Source: Bryobacterales bacterium (GTDB lineage: Bacteria > Acidobacteriota > Terriglobia > Bryobacterales > Bryobacteraceae). From it: 12,898 nt of DNA. A program made the translations under genes and the position numbers. The DNA is taken from the NCBI GenBank assembly GCA_003132905.1, contig PKZC01000381.1, forward strand, positions 610 to 13,507, given 5' to 3'. A model generated the notes under the pieces. That model made no database searches, was not told the origin of the DNA, and was given only the letters and a program-made list of their open reading frames with translations. Of the stretch, positions 1 through 7,485 are shown piece by piece. The first letter of the stretch is position 1. Every line of letters begins with the position of its first letter.

Positions 1-2
1 TC

Positions 3-962
3 ACCGAGCCGCGTCAAATCCCCAACCCCGTTTACGAGAAGGGACTCTTTGGGCGGAAACTGATCGAACTTGGATTGACCGGTGAACTCACGCACCGAGT
101 GATGAACAAAATCGGGGAATCCTTCACGCTGGAAGAGCTGCGGGGTAGTCTGCAAACCGAGCAGTTCCGATCGGCCGATGGAATGGGGCGGGAAGATCAA
201 AAAGCCGCCCAAGGAATCTGGATGCTGGCCCGCTCCAACTACGAGGTCCAATTCCAAGCGGACCAAGAGTTGTCGGAGCGCATCCTATTTCCGGCCACAC
301 CCTCGCAGCGGAACGGCATCGAGGATGCGCGCTTCGTCCATTTCCGGAATGATGACGGTACGTACCGTTACTACGCCACTTTTACGGCTTACGACGGCCG
401 GGTGGTTGTGCCTGAGCTGGTCGAGACCTCGAATTTCTTGCTGTTTCGATTCATCACGCTGAATGGACCCGCCGCACAGAACAAGGGCATGGCTCTCTTC
501 CCACGCAAGATCAATGGGCTCTACGCCATGCTCTCGCGGCAGGACAACGAAAATATCTATCTGATGTTTTCAGACAATGTCCACTTCTGGAATGAACGCC
601 AGTTGCTTCTCAAGCCGGCCTTCTCGTGGGAACTGGTGCAGATGGGGAACTGCGGGTCGCCCATTGAAACCGATGCCGGCTGGTTGGTGCTCAGCCATGG
701 GGTGGGGCCGATGCGTAAGTACTGCATTGGGGCGTTTTTGTTGGATCGAGAAGATCCGGGTAAGGTGATCGGACGCCTTCGCGAACCCTTGCTCAAGCCC
801 AACGCGAATGAACGCGAAGGTTACGTGCCCAATGTCGTATACACCTGCGGCGCCCTGGTCCATAAAGGCGAGCTGATAATCCCGTATGGCTTGGCCGATC
901 ATGGGACGGGCTTCGCCACGGTTCCGCTTGCCGAGGTATTAGCGGCGATGCAATCCGAATAA
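3..962 (+). CDS. GH130 family glycoside phosphorylase/hydrolase (5' partial)
   Basis: GH130 enzymes cleave beta-mannosides, either by phosphorolysis (releasing mannose-1-phosphate) or by hydrolysis, usually in the cytoplasm. The reading frame is open from base 3 without a start, so the gene begins left of the window; the TTG at 75 lies inside a continuous frame and is unlikely to be the start. Family landmarks are GIEDAR, whose Asp (codon 324-326) sits where GH130 has its general acid in the usual EDPR motif, then a block ending LFPRKINGLYAML, and the C-terminal YVPNVVYTCGALV block. The Pro of EDPR is Ala here. The 5-bp gap to the downstream GT4 gene, followed by a second GH130, suggests one transcription unit. 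Phosphorylase and hydrolase activity cannot be separated from the sequence alone. Family assignment is firm; substrate is inferred. Confidence 0.87.
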   Translation, partial: TEPRQIPNPVYEKGLFGRKLIELGLTGELTHRVMNKIGESFTLEELRGSLQTEQFRSADGMGREDQKAAQGIWMLARSNYEVQFQADQELSERILFPATPSQRNGIEDARFVHFRNDDGTYRYYATFTAYDGRVVVPELVETSNFLLFRFITLNGPAAQNKGMALFPRKINGLYAMLSRQDNENIYLMFSDNVHFWNERQLLLKPAFSWELVQMGNCGSPIETDAGWLVLSHGVGPMRKYCIGAFLLDREDPGKVIGRLREPLLKPNANEREGYVPNVVYTCGALVHKGELIIPYGLADHGTGFATVPLAEVLAAMQSE

Positions 963-967
963 CGACA

Positions 968-2002
968 ATGCCCAACAAGCGGATCGCGATACTGTCACCG
1001 GCCGCCTGGCGCACTCCTCCACGTCAATATGGCGCTTGGGAGACGGTTGCCAGCAACATCACCGAAGGGCTTGTGGCCCATGGTTGGGACGTAACTTTGT
1101 TCGCCACTAAAGATTCCGTGACCAAGGCTCATCTGCATGCCGTAATCGAGCAGGGTTACGAAGAGGATGCCAACGCGGATCCCAAGGTCGCGGAATATCT
1201 CCACATTTCAGAAGCCTTCGAACATGCCGCTGAATTTGATTTGATCCATAGCCATTACGACTTCATGGCCCTCACGTATTCGCGGCTGGTGAAGACACCG
1301 GTGCTCACCACAATCCATGGCTTCTCTTCGCCCAAAATCATGCCGGTGTATCAGAAGTATCGCAATGGATACTTCGTTTCCATCAGCAACTCCGATCGAG
1401 CGCCGGGTCTGAACTACTTGGCGACCGTTTATAACGGAGTGGATCTTGCCGCCTATCCGTTTCAGGATTCGCCCGGCGAGGAATTGATTTTCCTGGGGCG
1501 AATTCATCCCGACAAGGGCGTGCATCTGGCCATCGCCGTTGCTCGCATGAGCGGCCTGCCGCTGCTGATCGCCGGCATCATCCAGGACAAGGAATATTTC
1601 CAGAAGCAAGTAGAGCCCTACTTGGACGATCGCGAGATTCGCTATATCGGACCAGTGGACGTGGCGGGCAAGAATGAATTGTTCGCGCGGGCCAAGGCGC
1701 TCCTCCACCTGAACACGATCCCGGAGCGTTTTGGCCTGGTACTGGCGGAAGCCAATGCCGCGGGCGTGCCCGTGATTGCGACGGACCTGGGTTCGTGCCG
1801 GGAAGTAATCGAAGACGGGCAGACCGGAATTCTCGTCAATGGCGTCAACGAGGCCGTGGAGGCTTTGAAACGCATTCACAAAATCGATCGCGCGGCTTGT
1901 CGCGAGCGCGTTCAACGATGTTTTTCTATCGAAACGATGGTGGAAGGCTACGAGCGCGTCTACTCCACTATCTTCGATCTCGAAGCGAAAGGACAGACAT
2001 GA
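968..2002 (+). CDS. GT4 family glycosyltransferase
   Basis: A 344-residue GT-B retaining glycosyltransferase of family GT4 (glycosyl transferases group 1), which transfers a sugar from a nucleotide-sugar donor. The N-terminal domain carries a PPRQYGAWE motif (about residues 17-25), equivalent to the PPxxYGGxE loop of many GT4 proteins, and IHSHYD near 93-98. The C-terminal donor domain has LGRIHPDKG (176-184) and the EX7E signature formed by E253 and E261 in ERFGLVLAE. The length is normal for a compact GT4. The ATG lies 5 bp after the upstream GH130 stop, and its TGA overlaps the next gene's ATG (ATGA at 1999-2002), so translation is probably coupled. No signal peptide or membrane segment is visible, so it should act in the cytoplasm. 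Donor and acceptor are unknown; its place between two GH130 genes makes a mannosyltransferase role plausible but unproven. Confidence 0.9.
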   Translation: MPNKRIAILSPAAWRTPPRQYGAWETVASNITEGLVAHGWDVTLFATKDSVTKAHLHAVIEQGYEEDANADPKVAEYLHISEAFEHAAEFDLIHSHYDFMALTYSRLVKTPVLTTIHGFSSPKIMPVYQKYRNGYFVSISNSDRAPGLNYLATVYNGVDLAAYPFQDSPGEELIFLGRIHPDKGVHLAIAVARMSGLPLLIAGIIQDKEYFQKQVEPYLDDREIRYIGPVDVAGKNELFARAKALLHLNTIPERFGLVLAEANAAGVPVIATDLGSCREVIEDGQTGILVNGVNEAVEALKRIHKIDRAACRERVQRCFSIETMVEGYERVYSTIFDLEAKGQT

Positions 2003-2931
2003 GGGAAATCGTCAGACGATATGGGCAGAATCCGATCCTCACCAAAGCGCAGATTCCCTATCCGGTGGAAACCGTTCACAACGCGGCCGTGGTGAAGGTC
2101 AACGACAAGTACATCATGCTGTTCCGCTCCCATCTTCGGACCGGCCGGTCGATCCTGGGATTGGCGCGTAGTCACGACGGCTTCCGCTTCACTGCCGATC
2201 CTGAGCCGTTTTTGGTTCCTGAACGGGATGGCCCGTTTGCCGAGTACGAAGAGTTCGGCGTCGAGGATCCGCGCATCACGCAGATTGACGGCGACTATTG
2301 GATCACCTACAGCGCCTACTCCCGGAACGGAGTGCGGATCGCGCTAGCCAAAACGAAGGACTTCAGTCAGGTTGAAAAAATCAGCTTGATCACCGAGGCG
2401 GATTATCGCAATGTCGTGATCTTTCCAGAGAAGTTTGACGGCCTCTATGCCCGGCTGGACCGGCCGCATTCGGAGATCTCGCCGTGGTCGATCTGGATTT
2501 CCTATTCTCCGGATTTACGCTTTTGGGGCGAGTCGCAGCTCATCATGAAGCCTGTGCCCTACCACTGGGACGAAATGAAAATTGGACCCGGAGCTCCGCC
2601 GATCAAGACCGAGCAGGGATGGCTCTCTATCTATCACGGAGTCTTTCAAACCATGGACGGATCGGTCTATCGTTTGGGGGTGGCCCTGCATGATCTGAAG
2701 AATCCCGCCAAGATCATTGGTGTCGGCGACACCTGGATTCTGCAACCGGAGGACCCTTGGGAAGTCACCGGTTATGTCCACAATGTGGTGTTCACCTGCG
2801 GCGCGGTGGCCGAGCCGGATGGAACCGTTAAGATCTATTGGGGCGGCGCGGATTCGGTGATGTGCGTTGGCGAAGCGAACATTTCTGAGCTTGTCACACT
2901 GTGCCTGGAACATGGAAGAGCGGCCAAATGA
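1999..2931 (+). CDS. GH130 family glycoside phosphorylase/hydrolase
   Basis: A 310-residue GH130 enzyme, the usual length for the compact members of the family. It shows NPIL near the N-terminus (residues 11-14), VHNAAVVKVNDKYIMLFRS (26-44), the catalytic motif GVEDPR with D90 as the expected general acid, then a block ending FPEKFDGLYARLDRP and a closing YVHNVVFTCGAV segment. The start is the ATG at 1999, which overlaps the GT4 stop codon; the frame is open for another 68 codons upstream, but that part lies inside the GT4 gene and shows no family similarity. It differs clearly from the first GH130, so the pair is not a recent duplication and the two may act on different linkages. Its stop lies 28 bp from the convergent beta-lactamase stop. 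Phosphorolysis versus hydrolysis is undecided. Confidence 0.9.
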   Translation: MREIVRRYGQNPILTKAQIPYPVETVHNAAVVKVNDKYIMLFRSHLRTGRSILGLARSHDGFRFTADPEPFLVPERDGPFAEYEEFGVEDPRITQIDGDYWITYSAYSRNGVRIALAKTKDFSQVEKISLITEADYRNVVIFPEKFDGLYARLDRPHSEISPWSIWISYSPDLRFWGESQLIMKPVPYHWDEMKIGPGAPPIKTEQGWLSIYHGVFQTMDGSVYRLGVALHDLKNPAKIIGVGDTWILQPEDPWEVTGYVHNVVFTCGAVAEPDGTVKIYWGGADSVMCVGEANISELVTLCLEHGRAAK

Positions 2932-2959
2932 GCTTCTTCCGGCGGTGAGAGTGAAGTCG

Positions 2960-3850
2960 TCATTTCGTCGCACCGACGGTGTCGTAAACAGTTTTCGCGA
3001 TGCGAGCGATTACGTCGTCACGTGTGGTTTCATCCGCGGTTGAATCGGCAATAAAGATGGCAATGGCCAGATATCGGCCGTCGGGGAGTTTAATGAGGCC
3101 GATATCGTTCCACGCTGCCGTGAAGCCGTTCGAGGTTCCAGACGAACCCGGCTTATGCATGACGACAGTTCCCGCCGGAAGCCTGCCCTTGATGCGCGCT
3201 GGCCCCTTGCGAGTGTCCCGCATCCATTCGAAAAGAAGAGCGGCGTGCTGCTGATGAATCGGCGGATGTTGGGCCATCAGTTGCAAAAGCTGGACGGCCG
3301 CGCCCGGCTCAAACCAATTTCTATATTGCAGCTCCGGGTTGTGATGAACGGCGGCTTCATCATCCTGCAAATGAAACCCTCGAATGCCCAGTGAAGAGAC
3401 ATAGCGATCGACCACTTGAGGACCACCGATAGTACGAAGAATCACGTGCGCGGCAGCATTGTCGCTTTCCGCAACAGCCAGGCGCAAGAGTTCGCCAAAT
3501 CGGACGTCGACTTCGGCGTTCGGGTATTTATCCTGTAACGGACTCACCGTTCGGGGCAGAATCCGGTCGCTCACGTGGAAGCGGATCGGCTGATCCAGTG
3601 TCCATCGCCCCTGCTCAATCAGATGCAGCGCCGTGAGTGCGAGCGGTAGCTTGAACACGGATTGCATGGGCGGGTGTGCATGGGGATTAAGATCGCAGTT
3701 CAGCGAGGACCCGGTGAGCGCGCAAGCGACCGCTACTTTGCCATGCGCCGCGGCAGCAATGGCAGCAATCTGGCGCTGAAGACGAGCCTGTGCGAGTTGC
3801 GGACACGGGATCAGTGAAATGAGCAAAAGCGCTAACAGGATGTTCTTCAT
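2960..3850 (-). CDS. Class A serine beta-lactamase, subclass A2-like
   Basis: A 296-residue exported serine beta-lactamase that would open the beta-lactam ring in the periplasm. A Sec signal peptide covers about residues 1-22 (hydrophobic core, cleavage after AQA). Active-site boxes are S64-V-F-K67 (Ambler 70-73), S129-D-N131 (Ambler 130-132), and an omega loop with E165-A-A-V-H169, where His replaces the usual Asn170, as in PER-type subclass A2 enzymes; QYRNW follows, also A2-like. Two oddities: the KTG box reads HKPGSSG (K233-P234-G235), and Ambler 136 is His rather than Asn (most class A) or Asp (PER type). The length is normal and the frame intact. It diverges from padR across 38 bp containing an inverted repeat. 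A penicillin-binding or non-hydrolytic homologue cannot be excluded given the altered KTG box, but the SDN and omega-loop Glu favour a beta-lactamase. Confidence 0.88.
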   Translation of the reverse strand: MKNILLALLLISLIPCPQLAQARLQRQIAAIAAAAHGKVAVACALTGSSLNCDLNPHAHPPMQSVFKLPLALTALHLIEQGRWTLDQPIRFHVSDRILPRTVSPLQDKYPNAEVDVRFGELLRLAVAESDNAAAHVILRTIGGPQVVDRYVSSLGIRGFHLQDDEAAVHHNPELQYRNWFEPGAAVQLLQLMAQHPPIHQQHAALLFEWMRDTRKGPARIKGRLPAGTVVMHKPGSSGTSNGFTAAWNDIGLIKLPDGRYLAIAIFIADSTADETTRDDVIARIAKTVYDTVGATK

Positions 3851-3852
3851 GG

Positions 3853-3882
3853 TAGTGTATCTACCTGTCGGATGATATACTA
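3853..3882. promoter_or_regulatory. Inverted repeat, candidate PadR operator shared by bla and padR
   Basis: The short intergenic region between the divergent beta-lactamase and padR starts carries TAGTGTAT (3853-3860) and ATATACTA (3875-3882). These are inverted copies matching at 7 of 8 positions, with centres 22 bp apart, about two helical turns. PadR proteins are winged-helix dimers that commonly repress their own promoter, so binding here could control both genes. One arm overlaps the likely padR -10 box and the other lies a few bases before the beta-lactamase start. The repeat is seen; its function is inferred. Confidence 0.45.
3876..3881 (+). promoter_or_regulatory. Candidate -10 box of padR
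   Basis: TATACT matches the bacterial -10 consensus at 5 of 6 positions and ends 7 bp before the padR ATG. Transcription would then start at or next to the start codon, giving a leaderless or near-leaderless mRNA. No clear -35 box is seen; the stretch at the right spacing falls in the left arm of the inverted repeat. Confidence 0.4.
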
Positions 3883-3888
3883 TGCCTC

Positions 3889-4227
3889 ATGCCTGGTCAA
3901 CAAAAAGAGGTGGACATCCTGCAGGGGACGCTGAACATGATGATCCTTCAGGTACTTCAGCAAGGACCGGCCAACGGCTACGAAATCGCCAAATATATCG
4001 AGCAGCGGTCTGACGATCTTCTGCAAGTGGAGCATGGATCGTTATACCCGGCTCTGCGCCGGCTTGAGGCCAAGGCCCTCATTAAAGCTGAGTGGCGAAT
4101 CTCCCAGACCAACCGGCGCGCTCGTTATTACACGTTGACGAAAGCCGGCAAAAAACAAGCTACGATCGAACACTCGCGCTGGAAAACCCTCGTACAGGCA
4201 ATTACTCGTGTAATGAGGCCCGCCTAG
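3889..4227 (+). CDS. PadR family transcriptional regulator (acidobacterial, ADOP-associated)
   Basis: A 112-residue winged-helix DNA-binding protein of the PadR family, in the short form usual in front of acidobacterial ADOP permeases. It opens with LQGTLNMMILQVLQQGPANGYEIAKYI (written here as its key parts LQGTLNMMILQVL and GPANGYEIA), has the recognition-helix region HGSLYPALRRLE, and the wing RRARYYTLTKAGKK. A short C-terminal helix should mediate dimerisation. The ATG is only 7 bp after a good -10 box and no Shine-Dalgarno sequence is seen. The stop is 7 bp from the permease start, so the two are likely co-transcribed. It probably represses its own operon and perhaps the divergent beta-lactamase through the inverted repeat between them. 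The inducing ligand is unknown. Confidence 0.92.
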   Translation: MPGQQKEVDILQGTLNMMILQVLQQGPANGYEIAKYIEQRSDDLLQVEHGSLYPALRRLEAKALIKAEWRISQTNRRARYYTLTKAGKKQATIEHSRWKTLVQAITRVMRPA

Positions 4228-4234
4228 AGCAAGT

Positions 4235-6898
4235 ATGCTGGCACGGATTCGAGCCTGGCTTCTGCGCGCGAAGGAGGCGTCCCAAGACGATCTCGCCGAA
4301 GAAATAAATCATCACATTGAGATGCTTAAGGAGGAGCGGTCTGGGTTGGGCATCACGCCGGATCAGGCCGACGGCCTCGCGCGCAGGAAGTTTGGAAATC
4401 GCACATCCATCCGGGAGGCAGTTTACGAGACGCGGGCCCTGGCTTTTTTTGACACCTGGGCGATGTATCTACGCATCGCTATGCGTTCGCTGCTGCGGAG
4501 CAAAGCTGCGTACGTATCGGTAATCTCGATCTTGGCGCTCGGCGTGGGAATGAGCGTAGCGGTGTTCTCGCTGGTGGACGCAGTTCTGTTACGGCCTCTG
4601 CCGTTCCCCAAACAAAGGTTCATCCAGGCGATCTGGAAAACAGATCCATTGGCCGGAAGCCATGTAGAAGAGCTGGCTTATCCCGAGCTGCGCGATCTGC
4701 AGGACGGCATCCCCGATTTCGAGTTTGTTGCTATGATGCCGACCTCTCTCTACGGCTACTCGCGGGTTCTTCAAAACGGCAAGTCCGATCCGGTGCAGAT
4801 TGAGAGTACGCCTGTATCGCACGACTTCTTTCGGGTTCTAGGCGTCTCTCCGATTCTCGGCCGCGATTTCGCCGCCTCCGACTAGCAAGTGGGCGCGGCG
4901 CCGGTGGTGATCGTTTCGGATCGTGTCTGGCACGATCGATTCAGCGCGGACCCGAATATTGTCGGCCGTGTCATTCGTCTCAACGGACAAGGCCATACCG
5001 TGATAGGAGTGATGGCCGCGGGAGTCGAGTTTCCGCGCGGAGCCGGGCTGTGGTTTCCACTGGGGGTGGATCGTGTGGTGGTCGGCCGCCGGGGCGCGAC
5101 CTTTCTGCAAGCCATCGCGCGCACCAAACCGGGCGTATCGCAGGAACACATCACTGTTGAAGTGAATGCGGTTTTTCGCCGTGTGGCGAAGGATCATCCC
5201 GAAGCCTACACACCCTCACAGCGAGGAGTGGTGACACCGCTCGTCGAATACTGGACGGGCTCGGCACGGCTCCACCTCTGGATTATGCTGGGCGCTGCGC
5301 TGCTGCTCCTGATTGCATCCATCATCAGCGCAAGCAATCTACTGCTCACTCGCGCCCTGCAACGACGATACGAAATAGCCACCCGTCTGGCATTGGGAGC
5401 GCGCTACCGTCAGATCGTGACGCAGCTTGGCGCCGAGGGTATTCTGATCGCCGTTATTTCTGCAACCGCGGGCTTGGGCGTGGCGCAGTCGGCAATTCGA
5501 ATGCTGGTGCGATGGGCGCCGGGCGATATTCCGCGATTGCCACAAGCGGCTCTGAATTTAGAGAGCTTTGGTTTCGCCGCCGGAATTGCGGCCTTGTGCG
5601 CTCTAGCGTGCACAATAGTTCCGGGATGGGCAGCCACGCGGATGCACGTGGAGTCCGCTCTTCGAGAAGGCGGGACACGACTGTCGTCCTCGCGCCGCCA
5701 AGGAAGGATGCGATACGTCTTCGTCATGGCGCACTCGTCGGTCACGGTTGTCCTGCTAGTCCTGGCCTCTCTCCTGGTCCTGAGCTATCGCGCCATGATG
5801 TCAGCCGACATCGGCTTCGCGAACCGGGACGCGCTGTCGGTGAACCTGCAACTGCACGGTCCGGGGCTTTTTTCGGCGCAAGCCTTCGACGCGAAGTACC
5901 GGCGGTCATTTTATAAAGAACTGCTGGACCGCCTGCGCCAACAGCCCGGAGTGACATCGGCAGCCGCAGTGCTGCTGCGTCCGCTTGAGGGAACCATCGG
6001 ATGGGACGTTTCGTATGAATTTGAATTCGAAGCCGTCAACAAGGACAATCGCGTGCTCCCGAAAGCCAATTACGAAGTGGTGACTCCGGATTATTTCAAG
6101 ACCGTCGGAACCTCGTTGCTCGAAGGCCGCGATTTCTCGGAACATGATTCCGAAGCTAGCGAACCAGTTGCTATCATCAGCCAATCCCTCGCAAAGCGCA
6201 TTCGCCAGGCCGGCTACGCGCCGCTTGGATATAAGATCCGGCTCGGGTTGAGTCACGATCATTGGACCAAAATAATTGGCGTTTGTGCTGACGCCCGGTA
6301 TCGCAGTATTACCCAGAACGGCGCGGATATTTTCGTGCCCTACCTGCAGGCCCCGCAGCCGACAAATTATGTGGTCATCCGCGGAACGCAATCCGCAAGC
6401 GATCTGGCGAGCTTGGTCCGCCGGACGCTCTCCTCGATGGACCCAAGTCAAACCATCGCGGGTGTTGCTACGATCGGCGAACTGATGGATGCCAATTCAG
6501 CCCGGCATCGATTCAACATGATCCTGCTGTTGTGGTTTGGCGTGTGTGCGGCGATTCTGGCGGCCGGCGGCATCTACAGTGTAATCGCGGAACTGATCGC
6601 GGATCGAGAACACGAGATTACAATCAAGACGGCTTTGGGAGCTCAGAGACTCCGCCTCGCGCGGGAAATGGTTTCCGGGACGCTCGGCTTCGTGCTGATC
6701 GGCGAGGCCGCCGGTGCGCTCGGGGTATTGGGGGTCACAAGGTTTGCAGCGGAATTGTTTTATGGAGTTTCGGCGCGAGATCCGATCGTGGTCGGCTCGG
6801 TAGCGGCCTTCCTGTTCGCAGTGGCAATTTCTGCATCTATTTGGCCCGCGTGGCGCGCGGCAAGTCTTGATCCCAAATACGTACGTCGGGCGAACTGA
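4235..6898 (+). pseudogene. ADOP-type FtsX/MacB duplicated permease interrupted by an in-frame amber codon
   Basis: A single 888-codon frame encodes an acidobacterial duplicated orphan permease. It has an N-terminal cytoplasmic prefix domain (about residues 1-75), a first membrane helix (about 92-118), a periplasmic MacB-type domain, three FtsX helices (about 348-371, 399-423, 446-466), then a second copy of the same plan starting with a helix at about 495-519 and ending in three C-terminal helices. Both FtsX blocks carry a TRLALGARYRQI or IKTALGAQRLRL type motif. Codon 217 is TAG (4883-4885), exactly inside a conserved stretch (GRDFAASD-stop-QVGAAPVVIVSD) with no frame change, and the following 670 codons are clean. 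It may be a recent nonsense mutation, a sequence error, or read through; a GTG 3 bp after the TAG could allow restart but has no ribosome binding site. No ATPase gene is adjacent, which is normal for ADOPs. Role: probably export or envelope stress, substrate unknown. Confidence 0.9.
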
Positions 6899-6949
6899 AC
6901 CGGGTGGACTTCGAGCGGCGATGCAGCATGCTTCAGATCTGGAGTACGC

Positions 6950-7395
6950 CATCGGGATTGAGTGCGATCCTACGCTTCCCCGCACTTCTACCTGTCGACT
7001 GGACCGGAAGTCTTCGCGGGCCGCCTGATCTAGCAACCGACCAACAGCAAAGGCGTGTTATCGCAATCGATCCGAGCTCGGAAGCGGTGGTGTTTCGGTC
7101 GGAGCGTGGTACGTTCATCTCTGCAGCAAATTTTTTTGCGACGGAACATTCACGACAAACTGGAGAAGATTGGCCTACGCTGGGTGAACTTCCAGGTGTC
7201 GCGCTGGACGCAGGCAAGTCTCGGACACAAAGAGGGTGTCGATCGGAAAGTCGCAGCGGATCAGCGGGGCCAATGCAACCGGCGTCGCCGTTGACACGTA
7301 TAGACGACTGATTGGAATCCCGGCACCAAGCAGTTACGACGCTTGAGCAGGCATTGAAGTTGAAGGAAGCGGTCCGATCAGTCGCAACGAAGTAA
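6950..7395 (+). pseudogene. Decayed tyrosine recombinase (integrase) C-terminal half
   Basis: Pieces of a phage-type tyrosine recombinase catalytic domain lie in all three plus-strand frames in the correct order. EAVVFRSERGTFISAANF is followed by a 7-T run (7131-7137); removing one T continues as LRRNIHDKLEKIGLRWVNFQV and SRWTQASL, the usual block holding the second catalytic Arg. At 7271-7274, removing one A from CAAT gives DQRGHATGVAVDTY, with the catalytic His and the nucleophile Tyr (codon 7299-7301). After another shift, LESRHQAVTTLEQALKLK ends at a TAA. A weaker trace with an internal TAG lies further 5', and the N-terminal half is absent. The 3' end is 45 bp from the tRNA-Gly fragment, the classic place for an integrase beside its attachment site. 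At least three frameshifts make it non-functional. The 5' limit is approximate. Confidence 0.75.
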
Positions 7396-7440
7396 AAAAG
7401 CTAACGTGATTTTCGGGCATCCGCTAAACCCTTGAAAATA

Positions 7441-7485
7441 TGGAGCGGGAGACGGGGGTCGAACCCGCGACGTCCAGCTTGGGAA
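7441..7485 (-). repeat. 3' half of tRNA-Gly(CCC): attachment-site fragment
   Basis: Read on the minus strand, these 45 bases run from the anticodon loop (TTCCCAA, anticodon CCC) through the 3' anticodon stem GCTGG, a T arm with the GGTTCGA motif and 5 paired bases, the 3' acceptor strand CTCCCGC, and an encoded CCA. The 5' half is missing: upstream of the loop the sequence does not pair with GCTGG, and no D arm or 5' acceptor strand GCGGGAG is seen nearby. Integrases that target tRNA genes leave just such a 3' fragment as one attachment site, and an integrase remnant ends 45 bp away. It should not produce a working tRNA. Confidence 0.82.

Noticed and set aside
1208..1915. 235-codon minus-strand frame
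   Set aside because: Antisense shadow of the GT4 gene with no domain pattern.
1795..1998. 68-codon upstream extension of the second GH130
   Set aside because: In frame, but it lies wholly inside the GT4 gene, has arginine-rich shadow composition and no GH130 similarity; the ATGA overlap at 1999 is the natural start.
2932..2959. Bidirectional terminator between GH130 and the beta-lactamase
   Set aside because: Only 28 bp, with no convincing GC-rich hairpin followed by a T run.
4889..6898. The 669-codon frame as an independent permease gene with GTG start
   Set aside because: It begins in the middle of a conserved periplasmic domain, lacks the first membrane helix and has no ribosome binding site; it is the second part of the amber-interrupted gene.
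6904..7311. 135-residue open frame as a new gene
   Set aside because: Its second part is one frame of the decayed integrase read across a frameshift; the conserved integrase reading leaves this frame at the T run and returns only after its stop.
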